From Phycisphaerae bacterium (GTDB lineage: Bacteria > Planctomycetota > Phycisphaerae > Phycisphaerales > SM1A02), in the NCBI GenBank assembly GCA_002716385.1, contig PBAX01000022.1, positions 186,001 to 250,000 of the forward strand: a stretch of 64,000 nucleotides of DNA, read 5' to 3'. Shown one piece after another: positions 38,183 through 46,465 of this stretch. The position numbers were made by a program, and so were the translations under genes. The notes below the pieces were generated by a model. That model worked only from the letters and a program-made list of their open reading frames with translations, was not told where the DNA came from and ran no database searches. Within the stretch, counting starts at the first letter, position 1. Every line of letters starts with the position of its first letter.

Positions 38183-38216
38183 GCAAATCTGATCCATTAC
38201 CGGGAAGGAACCCACC

Positions 38217-38978
38217 ATGACATTGATACACGCCGCTTTTTCCATACTTGCGATCACCGCAGGGCTTCTGCCGACATCGTGCGATGGCTACTTTCGAGCC
38301 ACACCATTTTCACTTGAAAGCGGATTGAGTGTTCGAACACCTGCCGTGCTCGAAACGAATCGGCCTCGACCACTGGAAAGCACAATCGTTGGCACAATCG
38401 TTCTTGAAAATGGACGAACCATCCACCTGTACGACACGGATGGGGACGGCATTCCAGATCAGGCAAGAGATGGTCACCGACGATGGGAGATCAAGCCGGC
38501 CGGTGATCAAGGCGCTTCAGTGAATGGCTCTTTCATCGAACTTGAATCGTCACTGCCCTACCGAAATCCAGAATTTGGAAATCGGACAGCCGAGGAATGG
38601 CTGGTATCCACTGGGCTCGACCATTCATCGGAAGGGGTCGGGGCGAGTCACCCCGTTTGGGTTCACTGCATACGAACAACCGCATGGTTCGTCGATCTGA
38701 CCATCCCCTCCTCGAGCGATTGCATCAGACCTTCATTTCACGAGCACGACATCGAATATCAGTGGGATGTTCTGGAAAGCGAGAATGGGACTGATTTCGA
38801 GTTGTGGAGAATCGCGGGTGATTTGACTGAAGTCTGCCGTTTCGTTGTGGCCTGCGGCATACATGAACTTCATGCGGAGACCGCTCAGGGACTTCTGGAG
38901 ATCGTGTACGACGCGACCGACCATGGAATGGCAGTCACCATGAATGGAATGCAGCAGGAGTGGATTCCGCTTGACTAG
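38217..38978 (+). CDS. Secreted hypothetical protein with a calcium-loop motif
   Basis: 253 residues with an N-terminal signal peptide (about 1-20, possible SC cleavage). DTDGDGIPDQ at about residue 77 is the Ca-binding loop found in dockerin/thrombospondin-3 repeats; only one copy is seen. Several Cys occur in the second half. AAGGAA lies 6 nt upstream. Function unknown. Confidence 0.65.
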   Translation: MTLIHAAFSILAITAGLLPTSCDGYFRATPFSLESGLSVRTPAVLETNRPRPLESTIVGTIVLENGRTIHLYDTDGDGIPDQARDGHRRWEIKPAGDQGASVNGSFIELESSLPYRNPEFGNRTAEEWLVSTGLDHSSEGVGASHPVWVHCIRTTAWFVDLTIPSSSDCIRPSFHEHDIEYQWDVLESENGTDFELWRIAGDLTEVCRFVVACGIHELHAETAQGLLEIVYDATDHGMAVTMNGMQQEWIPLD

Positions 38979-39001
38979 ATTGAGATGGATGAATCCGGAA
39001 T

Positions 39002-39027
39002 GGTCCCGGGCCTCGTGGTCCGGGGCC
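39002..39027 (+). terminator. Terminator-like hairpin between convergent genes
   Basis: An 11-bp GC-rich stem with a TCGT tetraloop pairs completely in the plus-strand RNA using two G-U wobbles; the minus-strand RNA would have two A-C mismatches. There is no U-tract, so it may end or stabilise the 38217-38978 transcript. Confidence 0.5.
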
Positions 39028-39036
39028 AATCCGTTG

Positions 39037-39486
39037 CTACTCGTTTTCGCCGGGCATGACTGAAATCATCCCGATCATTGGCATGTCCTCGGATGCCTGA
39101 ATCTCGATGAGTTCGACCTTGGCAGCTGGCCGTGTTCGCAAGAGGCCACCTGCTCGAAACTGTTCGCCGATGTCATCTCGAAAAGCGAACAGATCCATGC
39201 TGACACGCTGGCCGGGCTTCAGTGATTTCAACGGAGCGGCATAACGTTGATTGATCCAGATCGTCACGTCAGCCCATGTGCGATCAGTCGAGTTGACGAT
39301 CTCGATGTTGGTCCCATCACGGAAGACCTGGATGGGGACCACGTCAGTCGTATGCAGCTCGAATGGATAGGGCCGCGTAGCCAGCTTGGGATTGAAGTTG
39401 GGGGAATTGCATCCAGATGCCAGCATCATCAAGCTCGCCGGGAGCAGTAGGAGCAGCAGGAACGAGGAAAGACGATGAATCATCAT
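39037..39486 (-). CDS. Small lipoprotein of unknown function
   Basis: 149 residues from ATG 39486. A hydrophobic signal peptide (LLLLLLPASLMML) ends in lipobox LASGC, so an outer membrane or periplasmic lipoprotein is expected. The body has a beta-sandwich look, with NSTDRTWADVTIWIN and a conserved-looking SMDLFAF. A 225-nt upstream extension is not coding-like. TACAAT lies 7 nt before the ATG. Confidence 0.7.
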   Translation of the reverse strand: MMIHRLSSFLLLLLLPASLMMLASGCNSPNFNPKLATRPYPFELHTTDVVPIQVFRDGTNIEIVNSTDRTWADVTIWINQRYAAPLKSLKPGQRVSMDLFAFRDDIGEQFRAGGLLRTRPAAKVELIEIQASEDMPMIGMISVMPGENE

Positions 39487-39493
39487 GCTGGCC

Positions 39494-39499
39494 ATTGTA
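39494..39499 (-). promoter_or_regulatory. -10 element TACAAT before the lipoprotein gene
   Basis: Minus strand TACAAT ends 7 nt before ATG 39486; no Shine-Dalgarno. A leaderless start is likely. A weak TTGTTG lies 18 nt upstream. Confidence 0.5.
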
Positions 39500-39530
39500 C
39501 GAGGGACCGTGTTGACGCAACAATAGAGGG

Positions 39531-40655
39531 ATGTCAGTCGAAATGAACCCCCCAGAACTGACCAGACCCGCTCTGGACAGGTCCGTGGAAGAGATCGCCA
39601 GGGATTTCCGACAGGATCCTCGGATTCCCGAGTTGGTCCCCGGATTCGATGCGCCCTTCTTTCAGGCCGGACTGGCAGGCTATTCGGATGGTGCCATGCG
39701 GCTGGTGGCAAGGGATCATGGGTGTCCGTTCTGCATCACGGAAGCGTTACTTGATGTGACACTGGTGAATGGAGGAAAAGGACGCAATCGCGAGGATCCC
39801 GATCTCCTCGCCGAAGCCTGCGGTACCGGAGAACTCGAGGAGAACGTCGCAGCGGGCCGTCATGATCATCCGCTGGCTGGACAGATCATGGGGACGGAGC
39901 CGGCAATGATGGCGCGTGCCGCCGGCATGCTCGTTGATATGAACTACGACGTCATCGACATCAATCTGGCATGTCCGGTCAAGAAGATCCGAAAAAGACG
40001 TCGAGGTGGTCATCTGCTTACCGCGCCGGATCAGGCCATCGAGATACTCGAGTCGGTGCGTGAAGTCGTGCCGTCCGAGATACCGCTCACAGTGAAGCTG
40101 AGACGTGCATTCGATGAGACGGACGAGATGGCGGACAACTTCGAAAAGATCTTCAATGCCGTCTACGACATCGGTTATGCATGGGCGACGGTCCACTGCC
40201 GAACAGTTCAACAGAAATACAAGGGGCCGGGCAGATGGCCGTTTCTCAAGTCGCTCGTGGAACGCCATCCGGACAAGTTGATCTTCGGCAGTGGTGACAT
40301 CTGGACAGTCGAGGACATCTTCCTGATGCTGGCCCATACAGGAGTCCATGCCGTGTCGGTGGCCCGTGGATGCATCGGAAATCCCTGGATCTTCCGCCAG
40401 GCCAGATGTCTTCTGGCGGGCGAATCACCTGCACCGCCGACATTACAGGAACAGAGACACGCCTTGCTCAATCATTTCCATCTTTCGGTTCAGCTCCACG
40501 GCGAAGGTTCGGCGTCAAGACAGATGCGAAAGTTCGGAATCAAGTTCGCAGCACATCATCCGGAACAGCAAGCCGTCCGAAACCGTTTCATCGCCGTGCG
40601 ATCGATAGAGGAGTGGCACGCTGTACTGGACGAGTATTTTCCGGAAGCGCCCTAG
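39531..40655 (+). CDS. tRNA-dihydrouridine synthase
   Basis: 374-residue FMN enzyme that reduces uridine in tRNA. AGYSDGAMRLVARDHGC, GQIMGTEP, DINLACPVKKIRKRRRGG (catalytic Cys and a basic stretch), VKLRRAF, ATVHCRTVQQKYKG, FGSGDIW and VARGCIGNPWIF are the Dus blocks. GAGGG directly abuts the ATG; ATG 39543 is an alternative. The class (A/B/C) cannot be told by eye. Its end overlaps the convergent gene by 4 nt. Confidence 0.88.
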   Translation: MSVEMNPPELTRPALDRSVEEIARDFRQDPRIPELVPGFDAPFFQAGLAGYSDGAMRLVARDHGCPFCITEALLDVTLVNGGKGRNREDPDLLAEACGTGELEENVAAGRHDHPLAGQIMGTEPAMMARAAGMLVDMNYDVIDINLACPVKKIRKRRRGGHLLTAPDQAIEILESVREVVPSEIPLTVKLRRAFDETDEMADNFEKIFNAVYDIGYAWATVHCRTVQQKYKGPGRWPFLKSLVERHPDKLIFGSGDIWTVEDIFLMLAHTGVHAVSVARGCIGNPWIFRQARCLLAGESPAPPTLQEQRHALLNHFHLSVQLHGEGSASRQMRKFGIKFAAHHPEQQAVRNRFIAVRSIEEWHAVLDEYFPEAP

Positions 40656-41860
40656 AGGCCTAGAAGCAGTCGTGAAATCGCCGCTCTCTGACCCGGCGTC
40701 AGTGGATGCTCCAGTTGGGCACGTGCCTCACGCATCAGTATGGTCCGCTTTCCCGAATTCTGCATCAGTTTCAGCTTCGGTTCTTTGACAGCTTCGAACG
40801 ATGCTGAAATGTCGTTGTTGAGATTGGCTCCGAGCGCCCGCCCCTCCGCGAGGATGGCCTCAGTCTCGAGTCGCAGAGCCTCCCGACGAGTCAGATAGTC
40901 CGACAGAACGTCGTTCACGACGACGATCTGGTCGACTTCCCCGTTCTCGAAGATCCAGTTTGCGATGCGTTCGACCTCGTCGCCCGATATCCAGAGCCAT
41001 GGATAGTTGGCCTTGCGATACCGAGCGGTCCAATCGGCGGCCGCCTCGGGCGACATGCAAAGCGAGTAGATGGCCAAGAAGCCCTGATAGTCGATCGCCT
41101 GACGCTCCGACCACCGGCGGGATCGCTCGATCATGATGTTGATCTGATCGGAGGAGTCCCCGTTGATCGCCGATACCCTGTTCCTGAAACCCGCTTCTCT
41201 CTCAAGATCCGCATTCGTTCGAATGATCGTGTACATCGCGGTTCGCCAGGAATCCAGCGCTGGCTGGAACGACTCCTTCGGAACATCCCCCAGCTCTTCT
41301 CGAGAGGCCTCCTCCACCAGCAGGAAGAGATCGACGCCTTCGCCCGAATATCGCGTATCAGCCTCCTCAAGTCTCAGTGGCGTGAGATAAATGTGTCTGA
41401 AGAGATCGAACTTGGCCCGATCGACCCTGTCCCGGCTGGTATCTGGACCGATCGCGGCGATATCGTCGAGCAGGAGATCCAGCTGCTCATCAACCAGCTT
41501 CCAGTTGGATTTCCTTGATTCCTCAAGCGCGATCCGAAGCCTGTTGATCTCCCCTGATGCTGCTCGATACCGCCCCATCAGAATTCCATCGAGACGATTG
41601 CGGATCACCTCCTCGCGAGCGATCGAATCCTCGACGATCGAATCGAGTGCGTCGAGATACGCGTCGTATCTGACGTCGGCAATGCTGCTCTGCGCCTCGT
41701 CGAGATCCAGCGACACCACATACCGTCGTATGTGATCCGGCAGAATTAATGGCGAAATCTGATGTGACTGGTAGGTCACCAGTTTCGCGTTCGACGCGGG
41801 TCCGCCGTGGACGGGCAATACCAGCATCAGGAGCGACAGGAGTACGAGGCCAGCTTTCAT
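40652..41860 (-). CDS. Secreted hypothetical protein
   Basis: 402 residues with a signal peptide (about 1-20, cleavage near VHGG). The rest is charged and helical with no motif I recognise. TAGGAT ends 6 nt before the ATG. It is 44 nt downstream of flgH on the same strand but probably has its own promoter, so flagellar function is not implied. Confidence 0.7.
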   Translation of the reverse strand: MKAGLVLLSLLMLVLPVHGGPASNAKLVTYQSHQISPLILPDHIRRYVVSLDLDEAQSSIADVRYDAYLDALDSIVEDSIAREEVIRNRLDGILMGRYRAASGEINRLRIALEESRKSNWKLVDEQLDLLLDDIAAIGPDTSRDRVDRAKFDLFRHIYLTPLRLEEADTRYSGEGVDLFLLVEEASREELGDVPKESFQPALDSWRTAMYTIIRTNADLEREAGFRNRVSAINGDSSDQINIMIERSRRWSERQAIDYQGFLAIYSLCMSPEAAADWTARYRKANYPWLWISGDEVERIANWIFENGEVDQIVVVNDVLSDYLTRREALRLETEAILAEGRALGANLNNDISASFEAVKEPKLKLMQNSGKRTILMREARAQLEHPLTPGQRAAISRLLLGL

Positions 41861-41904
41861 ACGGGCATCCTAGCTGGTAGCAGGCTCATACAAGGACCGA
41901 ATGT

Positions 41905-43014
41905 TCAGAAAGCGAAGATGGCGTCCAACGCCTGGGCCAGTATTCCCTTGCTGGCAGCCTTGGGAACAGATCCCTTGTGTCGTTTTTCAACCTGAAGATC
42001 GAATATCTGATTGGAGAGAATCGTGTTGGCAGCCGTGATGTCCTCGGGGCGACAGGTACCGGTCAACTGGGTATACCACTCTTCATCATCTGTTCGAATG
42101 CGAGTGCGGGCTTCCAGCACGAGATTTCCGTTTGGACGAATCTCGATGACTTCCGCCGACAATCTGGTCACCAGTTCGTCTTCACGGACATATTCACCTT
42201 CACCATCGAATTCCTTCTCGCCAACGACATCGAATTCCGTGTAGTACAGCGGGTTGTCTCCATTGACCCCCGGGAATGATTCGACACCACCGGCCAGACC
42301 GTATTCCTTTTCGGTCTCGAGCCCCTGGAACGAGGCCGCGACACTTGCTTCCCTGACGATGATCTGGACGAGGTCGTGGATGTGATAGAGGCGGGGTTCC
42401 GCCGGGGTGACCGCAAACATGCTGATCGACTGAAGATCCGTCATGCCGGGCGTCCCTGGCGACCAAACTCCCATTGCCTGCGCCATGATCGAGGTTGATG
42501 GAACGCCCATGGGAACAGTGAGCATCGGTGTTGTCGCCAAAAGCGGCATACCTGTCAACGAAGGAAGTTCCGATGGAATAACCGGATCGATGGCACCCAC
42601 CTCGAAACCCGCACCACCCATGTCCATGGGCATCATCATCGACGGCATCATCCCCCAGCCGACGGCACCGCCCAAGGGCATGATGCCGGGGAATCCGCTT
42701 CCAAGAACCGACATGTTCCCCATGCCCGCCATCTGTCCGAAGGCGGGCACACCACCCAGACCCGGCGTCATTCCATAGCCGGCCAGTGAGTGAACATGAA
42801 TGGCAGATGCCGTCGGGACATGTGTCCTGTTGAGCATGTGTCGAGTCGTCCCGACATTCACATGGGAACCCGTCAATCCGGACCCAGCGGATGCGACTCT
42901 CATGGGCTCTGCTGCGGGTGCGGGTGCTGTCTTCACGGGAACGACTGTCTCGCCGCTCAGGACGGGGCCAGAAGCAGTCAGGGGGAATATGAGAAACAGA
43001 CCTTTGCTCAACAT
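41905..43014 (-). CDS. flgH: Flagellar L-ring protein FlgH with a Met-rich N-terminal insert
   Basis: 369 residues. The C-terminal half holds the FlgH pattern: RLYHIHDLVQIIVREASVAASF, VITEIRPNGNLVLEARTRIR, LTGTCRPEDITAANTILSNQI and a final GILAQALDAIF. The first ~190 residues are extra; residues 80-190 are Met/Gly/Pro-rich (for example GMMPSMMMPMDMGG). A signal peptide is present but no lipobox Cys, unlike E. coli FlgH. GGAG lies 7 nt upstream. It is the last flagellar gene here; FlgI is not in the window. Confidence 0.85.
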   Translation of the reverse strand: MLSKGLFLIFPLTASGPVLSGETVVPVKTAPAPAAEPMRVASAGSGLTGSHVNVGTTRHMLNRTHVPTASAIHVHSLAGYGMTPGLGGVPAFGQMAGMGNMSVLGSGFPGIMPLGGAVGWGMMPSMMMPMDMGGAGFEVGAIDPVIPSELPSLTGMPLLATTPMLTVPMGVPSTSIMAQAMGVWSPGTPGMTDLQSISMFAVTPAEPRLYHIHDLVQIIVREASVAASFQGLETEKEYGLAGGVESFPGVNGDNPLYYTEFDVVGEKEFDGEGEYVREDELVTRLSAEVIEIRPNGNLVLEARTRIRTDDEEWYTQLTGTCRPEDITAANTILSNQIFDLQVEKRHKGSVPKAASKGILAQALDAIFAF

Positions 43015-43050
43015 CGAATCACTCCATCAATCTTTCGTTCTAGATCACAG

Positions 43051-44133
43051 TCAACTGCCCGCGACCGGATTCTCCATGTCAATGACGGCTTCACCGGGAC
43101 CGGTCACGACAGCCATGAAGGTCTCCCGCTCACGCCCCTTGCGAAGCTCAATACGCTCGCCAAGTCCGCCCGCTGATTCGGCACGTGCCTTGAGCGAGAT
43201 GGCTGCGCCGCCGACCAGACATCTCACCACGACGGAGTCGCCACGATCCACCAGCTGGACCGCACGTATATCGCGTGCACGAAACAGTGTGCCTTTGCGC
43301 AGCGGTGCGACCGGTACTCTTCCGACCACGTCGACCGGCTGCAGACGAATTGTTCTCTGAGAAGGGGTCAGCCATGTCTCGACGGCTTTGATCTGATCGG
43401 GCTGTATGGTCGAATGCCGTGGAATGTTCATCGATGCCTCGGCCACGGTGCAACGGATCAGCGGCTTGACCTTCAGCAATCTTCTCTCGCCGGGTCGACC
43501 CTTCGACCATCTCCGGATCTCCAGATCGATCCGATCACTCATGTTCAGATCGCTCAGGGCCTTTATCTCGTATCGAATCTCATCCAATGGGGAATCGAGC
43601 CAGCGATCGTCATTGGCGTCGAACACCACCTGGATCGAATCCACGGTGGTGTCGAGTTTCGCGAGCAGAAATCGAAGAACGGCCCCACGAAGCGTGCGGG
43701 CATTCTCATCCACGGGAACTGGGGATTTATGAACCTTCCGGGAGATTGCGGCGGCATCCCGATGTATGTTCATCGACTGCATGGCCGCGGGTGGCTGTGC
43801 GGATCTTGCGAGGTCCTGACGAACAACGACAACCTGCCCATGAAGATTGACACGTCCCCAATGCACACCGGCCTCGTCCAACCGGTTGCGGACCTGAGCA
43901 ATCGTGATGTGAACCGTATCACGATCGTCGGTTTCGACGATCGGAAGCTTCGCCCATCCCATTGCCTCGGTGCCCTCGAGCTTCGCGATGTCGCCAAGCG
44001 TGATGATCGAGGCCTCCTGCGGTCGACGAGCCGACGATAGGAGCGTGATGCTGTCCGCCATGACGGCATCGCCCAGAAGAAGGCAGCTGCACAGAAGCAG
44101 GCCGGCAAGTATTGATATCGAATCAGATCTCAT
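43051..44133 (-). CDS. flgA: Flagellar P-ring chaperone FlgA
   Basis: 360 residues, longer than the usual ~220. A signal peptide (ILAGLLLCSCLLLGDAVMA) leads into a periplasmic protein; the end has the SAF-like VPRHSTIQPDQIKAVETW and the FlgA tail KARAESAGGLGERIELRKGRERETFMAVVTGPGEAVI. ATG 44133 has AAGG at 7 nt. It lies between flgG and flgH, the normal order. Confidence 0.88.
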   Translation of the reverse strand: MRSDSISILAGLLLCSCLLLGDAVMADSITLLSSARRPQEASIITLGDIAKLEGTEAMGWAKLPIVETDDRDTVHITIAQVRNRLDEAGVHWGRVNLHGQVVVVRQDLARSAQPPAAMQSMNIHRDAAAISRKVHKSPVPVDENARTLRGAVLRFLLAKLDTTVDSIQVVFDANDDRWLDSPLDEIRYEIKALSDLNMSDRIDLEIRRWSKGRPGERRLLKVKPLIRCTVAEASMNIPRHSTIQPDQIKAVETWLTPSQRTIRLQPVDVVGRVPVAPLRKGTLFRARDIRAVQLVDRGDSVVVRCLVGGAAISLKARAESAGGLGERIELRKGRERETFMAVVTGPGEAVIDMENPVAGS

Positions 44134-44150
44134 CTTCATCCTTCAGTCAA

Positions 44151-44963
44151 TCATCCGTACCTTCGAAGATTGGCGACGATCTGCAGCACTTCATCGGCTG
44201 CCTTCAACGACTGTGAATTGAACTCGAATGCCCGCTGGGTGTTGATCAGATCGACAAGCTCGGTGACCGGATCGACATTCGACGCTTCCAGGAAGTTCTG
44301 GATGATCGTTCCTCGCCCATTCTCCGTGGGCAGGCCGATCGCCACCTCTCCCGAAGCGATCGATTCCGTGTAGAGGTTGCCGCCGATGGGCGTCAATCCA
44401 GCCGGATTGGCGAAGATCGCGACCTCAAGCTGACCGATCTCCTCGAAGATCTCGCCATAGGAGACCTGGACGTTTCCATCATTCGTGATGTTGATCGCGT
44501 ATTCGGGAATCCCCCATGGAACCTGAATCGAAGGAACAAGCCGTCGTCCCTGATCATTGGCCAGAACGAGTTCACGTTCCGCATTGAGCGCGAAGTTGCC
44601 GGCTCGCGTATAGGCGAGTCCATTCGTGTAGGTATCCTCGACTTCGACGACGAAGAATCCACTTCCATTGATGGCGGCATCCAGAGGTTGCTCGGTCGAG
44701 ACCAGAGGACCCTCCTGGAGATTCAATTGAGTGCCGGACACTCTGGTGCCGACACCGGAATAGAGTCCGGTTGGATTCAGATCACCAAGGACGTTCTCCA
44801 GTCCAGGCTGTCGCTGTTCCAGATACATGAGATCCTGGAAGTTGACACGGCTGGATTTGAATCCGTCCGTGTTGGCGTTGGCCAGATTGTTGGCGATGAC
44901 GTTCAGATTAGTCGTCAACGCGCTTAGACCGGTTGCTGATGCATCAAGACAAGTAAAAGCCAT
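44151..44963 (-). CDS. flgG: Flagellar distal rod protein FlgG
   Basis: 270 residues. LDASATGLSALTTNLNVIANNLANANTDGFKSSR is the rod-family N-terminus, GVGTRVS, INGSGFFVVE and TRAGNF the middle, and the C-terminal LVDLINTQRAFEFNSQSLKAADEVLQIVANL is typical of FlgG. GGAG lies 9 nt upstream of the ATG. Confidence 0.94.
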   Translation of the reverse strand: MAFTCLDASATGLSALTTNLNVIANNLANANTDGFKSSRVNFQDLMYLEQRQPGLENVLGDLNPTGLYSGVGTRVSGTQLNLQEGPLVSTEQPLDAAINGSGFFVVEVEDTYTNGLAYTRAGNFALNAERELVLANDQGRRLVPSIQVPWGIPEYAINITNDGNVQVSYGEIFEEIGQLEVAIFANPAGLTPIGGNLYTESIASGEVAIGLPTENGRGTIIQNFLEASNVDPVTELVDLINTQRAFEFNSQSLKAADEVLQIVANLRRYG

Positions 44964-45004
44964 TTTGATTCACTCCGCGGAGAACGTCAGTTACTCCAGG
45001 TCCT

Positions 45005-45775
45005 TCATGTCACTTTTCCGAATGTGTTGATCGCCTGACCAGTGAGCAGGTCCTGTGCCTGCATGAGCTTCGCATTGGCCTCGACGGCTCGACCGATCTC
45101 GACAAGCCCTGCCATCTCCAGTACCGGCTTGACAGTGCTGGATTCGAGATAGCCCTGCCAAAGGGTCGAATCGTTCGCCTGAACCATCTCCCCTACCTGT
45201 GAACCGGGATCGATCAGGCTGTCACCGATCTTTCTGAGGGAATTCGTGTCGGGTATGGAGACCATGCCGATCCTTCCCAGTTCCTCGTCTCCCTGAGTAA
45301 CCAGTCCGTCGGGACCGACTGTCAGGGGACCTGGTGGAACTTCAATGGTTCGTTGTCGATCGTCAAGGACCTTCATTCCTGTTCCGAGCATCGCCAGTTC
45401 ACCCTGTGGATCACGTGTGAAACGACCATCTCGCGTCAATCTGATGTCCGCCTCCCGACCGGCGCCGTCACTGACCATGAAGAAGCCGGATCCATCGATG
45501 GCGAGATCCAGTTCCCCTTGTGTTGGCGTCAACGATCCCTGCTGCATCATGAATCTGGTCGGATCGGAGAGCTGACCGCCTCCGAGCATCTCCAGCATGT
45601 AGTGCGGATCCGAGGCAAACCCCCCTTCCAATCGAGCCGGCAGCCGCTGGGCTGTGGTGACCTGATCGGCCTTGAAACCGAAGGTCTCGCTGTTGGCGAG
45701 ATTGTTGCTGGCAACCTGAAGACGATGAACCTGGGTCATCAAGCCCGTTGCGGATTGGTAGAAACCGTAGTTCAT
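45005..45775 (-). CDS. flgF: Flagellar proximal rod protein FlgF
   Basis: 256 residues with the rod N-terminus (ATGLMTQVHRLQVASNNLANSETFGFKAD), IDGSGFFMV and a C-terminal MAGLVEIGRAVEANAKLMQAQDLLTGQAINTFGKV. The weaker C-terminal heptads and position before flgG support FlgF. It overlaps the small upstream gene by 4 nt (ATGA). Confidence 0.9.
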   Translation of the reverse strand: MNYGFYQSATGLMTQVHRLQVASNNLANSETFGFKADQVTTAQRLPARLEGGFASDPHYMLEMLGGGQLSDPTRFMMQQGSLTPTQGELDLAIDGSGFFMVSDGAGREADIRLTRDGRFTRDPQGELAMLGTGMKVLDDRQRTIEVPPGPLTVGPDGLVTQGDEELGRIGMVSIPDTNSLRKIGDSLIDPGSQVGEMVQANDSTLWQGYLESSTVKPVLEMAGLVEIGRAVEANAKLMQAQDLLTGQAINTFGKVT

Positions 45776-45960
45776 GAGTGAGTGCCCCTTCCGGAGTTCC
45801 CTGAACCGAGATTTCCTCCAAGAAGGCTCACATGCGTGGCGGCAGCAGCCTGAGCCATGAACAGCACCGACTGTCCAAGCCTTGTTCCGATGGAATCATC
45901 GACACGGGCCTCCTTGGCCAGCTTGATGAGTTGTATTGCCTTGTCTCGAGAATCATCCAT
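45772..45960 (-). CDS. Small protein of unknown function heading the flagellar operon
   Basis: 62 residues starting MDDSRDKAIQLIKLAKEA, with a middle hydrophobic stretch (SVLFMAQAAAATHVSLLGG). A perfect AGGAGG lies 9 nt before ATG 45960 and the stop overlaps the flgF start by 4 nt, so it is very probably translated and coupled to FlgF. I cannot match it to a known flagellar protein by eye. Confidence 0.75.
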   Translation of the reverse strand: MDDSRDKAIQLIKLAKEARVDDSIGTRLGQSVLFMAQAAAATHVSLLGGNLGSGNSGRGTHS

Positions 45961-46055
45961 GCGCGTCGGCCTCCTGCCTGGCGAACAGAACACTGCTTCG
46001 CAAGAACCGTGCCGTGCCCGGAAGCCTGTTTAATGGCGTGAGAAGCGGGCATGCG

Positions 46056-46086
46056 ATTGAATTAGATGCGCTTTATCGAATTCAAT
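46056..46086. promoter_or_regulatory. Operator candidate upstream of the flagellar operon
   Basis: ATTGAATT (46056-46063) and AATTCAAT (46079-46086) form a perfect 8-bp dyad with 15 nt between, inside an AT-rich patch that also carries two copies of ATGCGCNTTAT. It lies about 95 nt upstream of the first flagellar-operon gene and 90 nt before the small Cys-rich gene on the other strand. Confidence 0.45.
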
Positions 46087-46174
46087 GCGCATTATTTGCG
46101 CTTCTTTGGCGACTGGTACAGGCCAGCATTGTGGCCAAGCATCCAATCGCCCGCCGATAGATATCAGGTTGAAC

Positions 46175-46465
46175 ATGGCGCATCGCCCGATTTTCAATTC
46201 GAGTCCGGATCCCAACACCCTCGCCGCAGGGACGGAATGCGATTCCTGTCCATGCGTTGATCAGGGGCTCTCGCAATGCCAGGATCTCTTCAGTCTCGGA
46301 TCACTCGAACGCACCATGTCCACCTGTTTCGGCAACTGGTCCGACTGTTCCATCTATCAGTCCATGGCTCGTGGTGAAGCCGCTCTCGAGAGAGAACCCT
46401 GTGTTGCCGTGGTTCTGACCGTCCGACAGCAAGATCATGTCCAACTTCGACCAACCGGTACGTGA
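46175..46465 (+). CDS. Small Cys-containing hypothetical protein
   Basis: 96 residues from ATG 46175. Several Cys cluster as CDSCPC, QCQ and then TCFGNWSDC. The protein overlaps the Xer start by 29 nt, which would let it couple Xer translation, as Xer has no Shine-Dalgarno. AGGT is the only weak upstream match. Possibly a metal-binding protein; function unknown. Confidence 0.5.
   Translation: MAHRPIFNSSPDPNTLAAGTECDSCPCVDQGLSQCQDLFSLGSLERTMSTCFGNWSDCSIYQSMARGEAALEREPCVAVVLTVRQQDHVQLRPTGT

Noticed and set aside
46115-46125. An 11-mer GGTACAGGCCA shared with 51840-51850
   Set aside because: Two copies of an 11-mer in 64 kb can arise by chance and neither lies in a consistent position relative to genes; it does not fit a sigma-54 promoter.
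46056-46140. A sigma-28 or sigma-54 promoter for the flagellar operon
   Set aside because: I looked for GG-N10-GC and TAAA-N15-GCCGATAA spacings and found none that fit.
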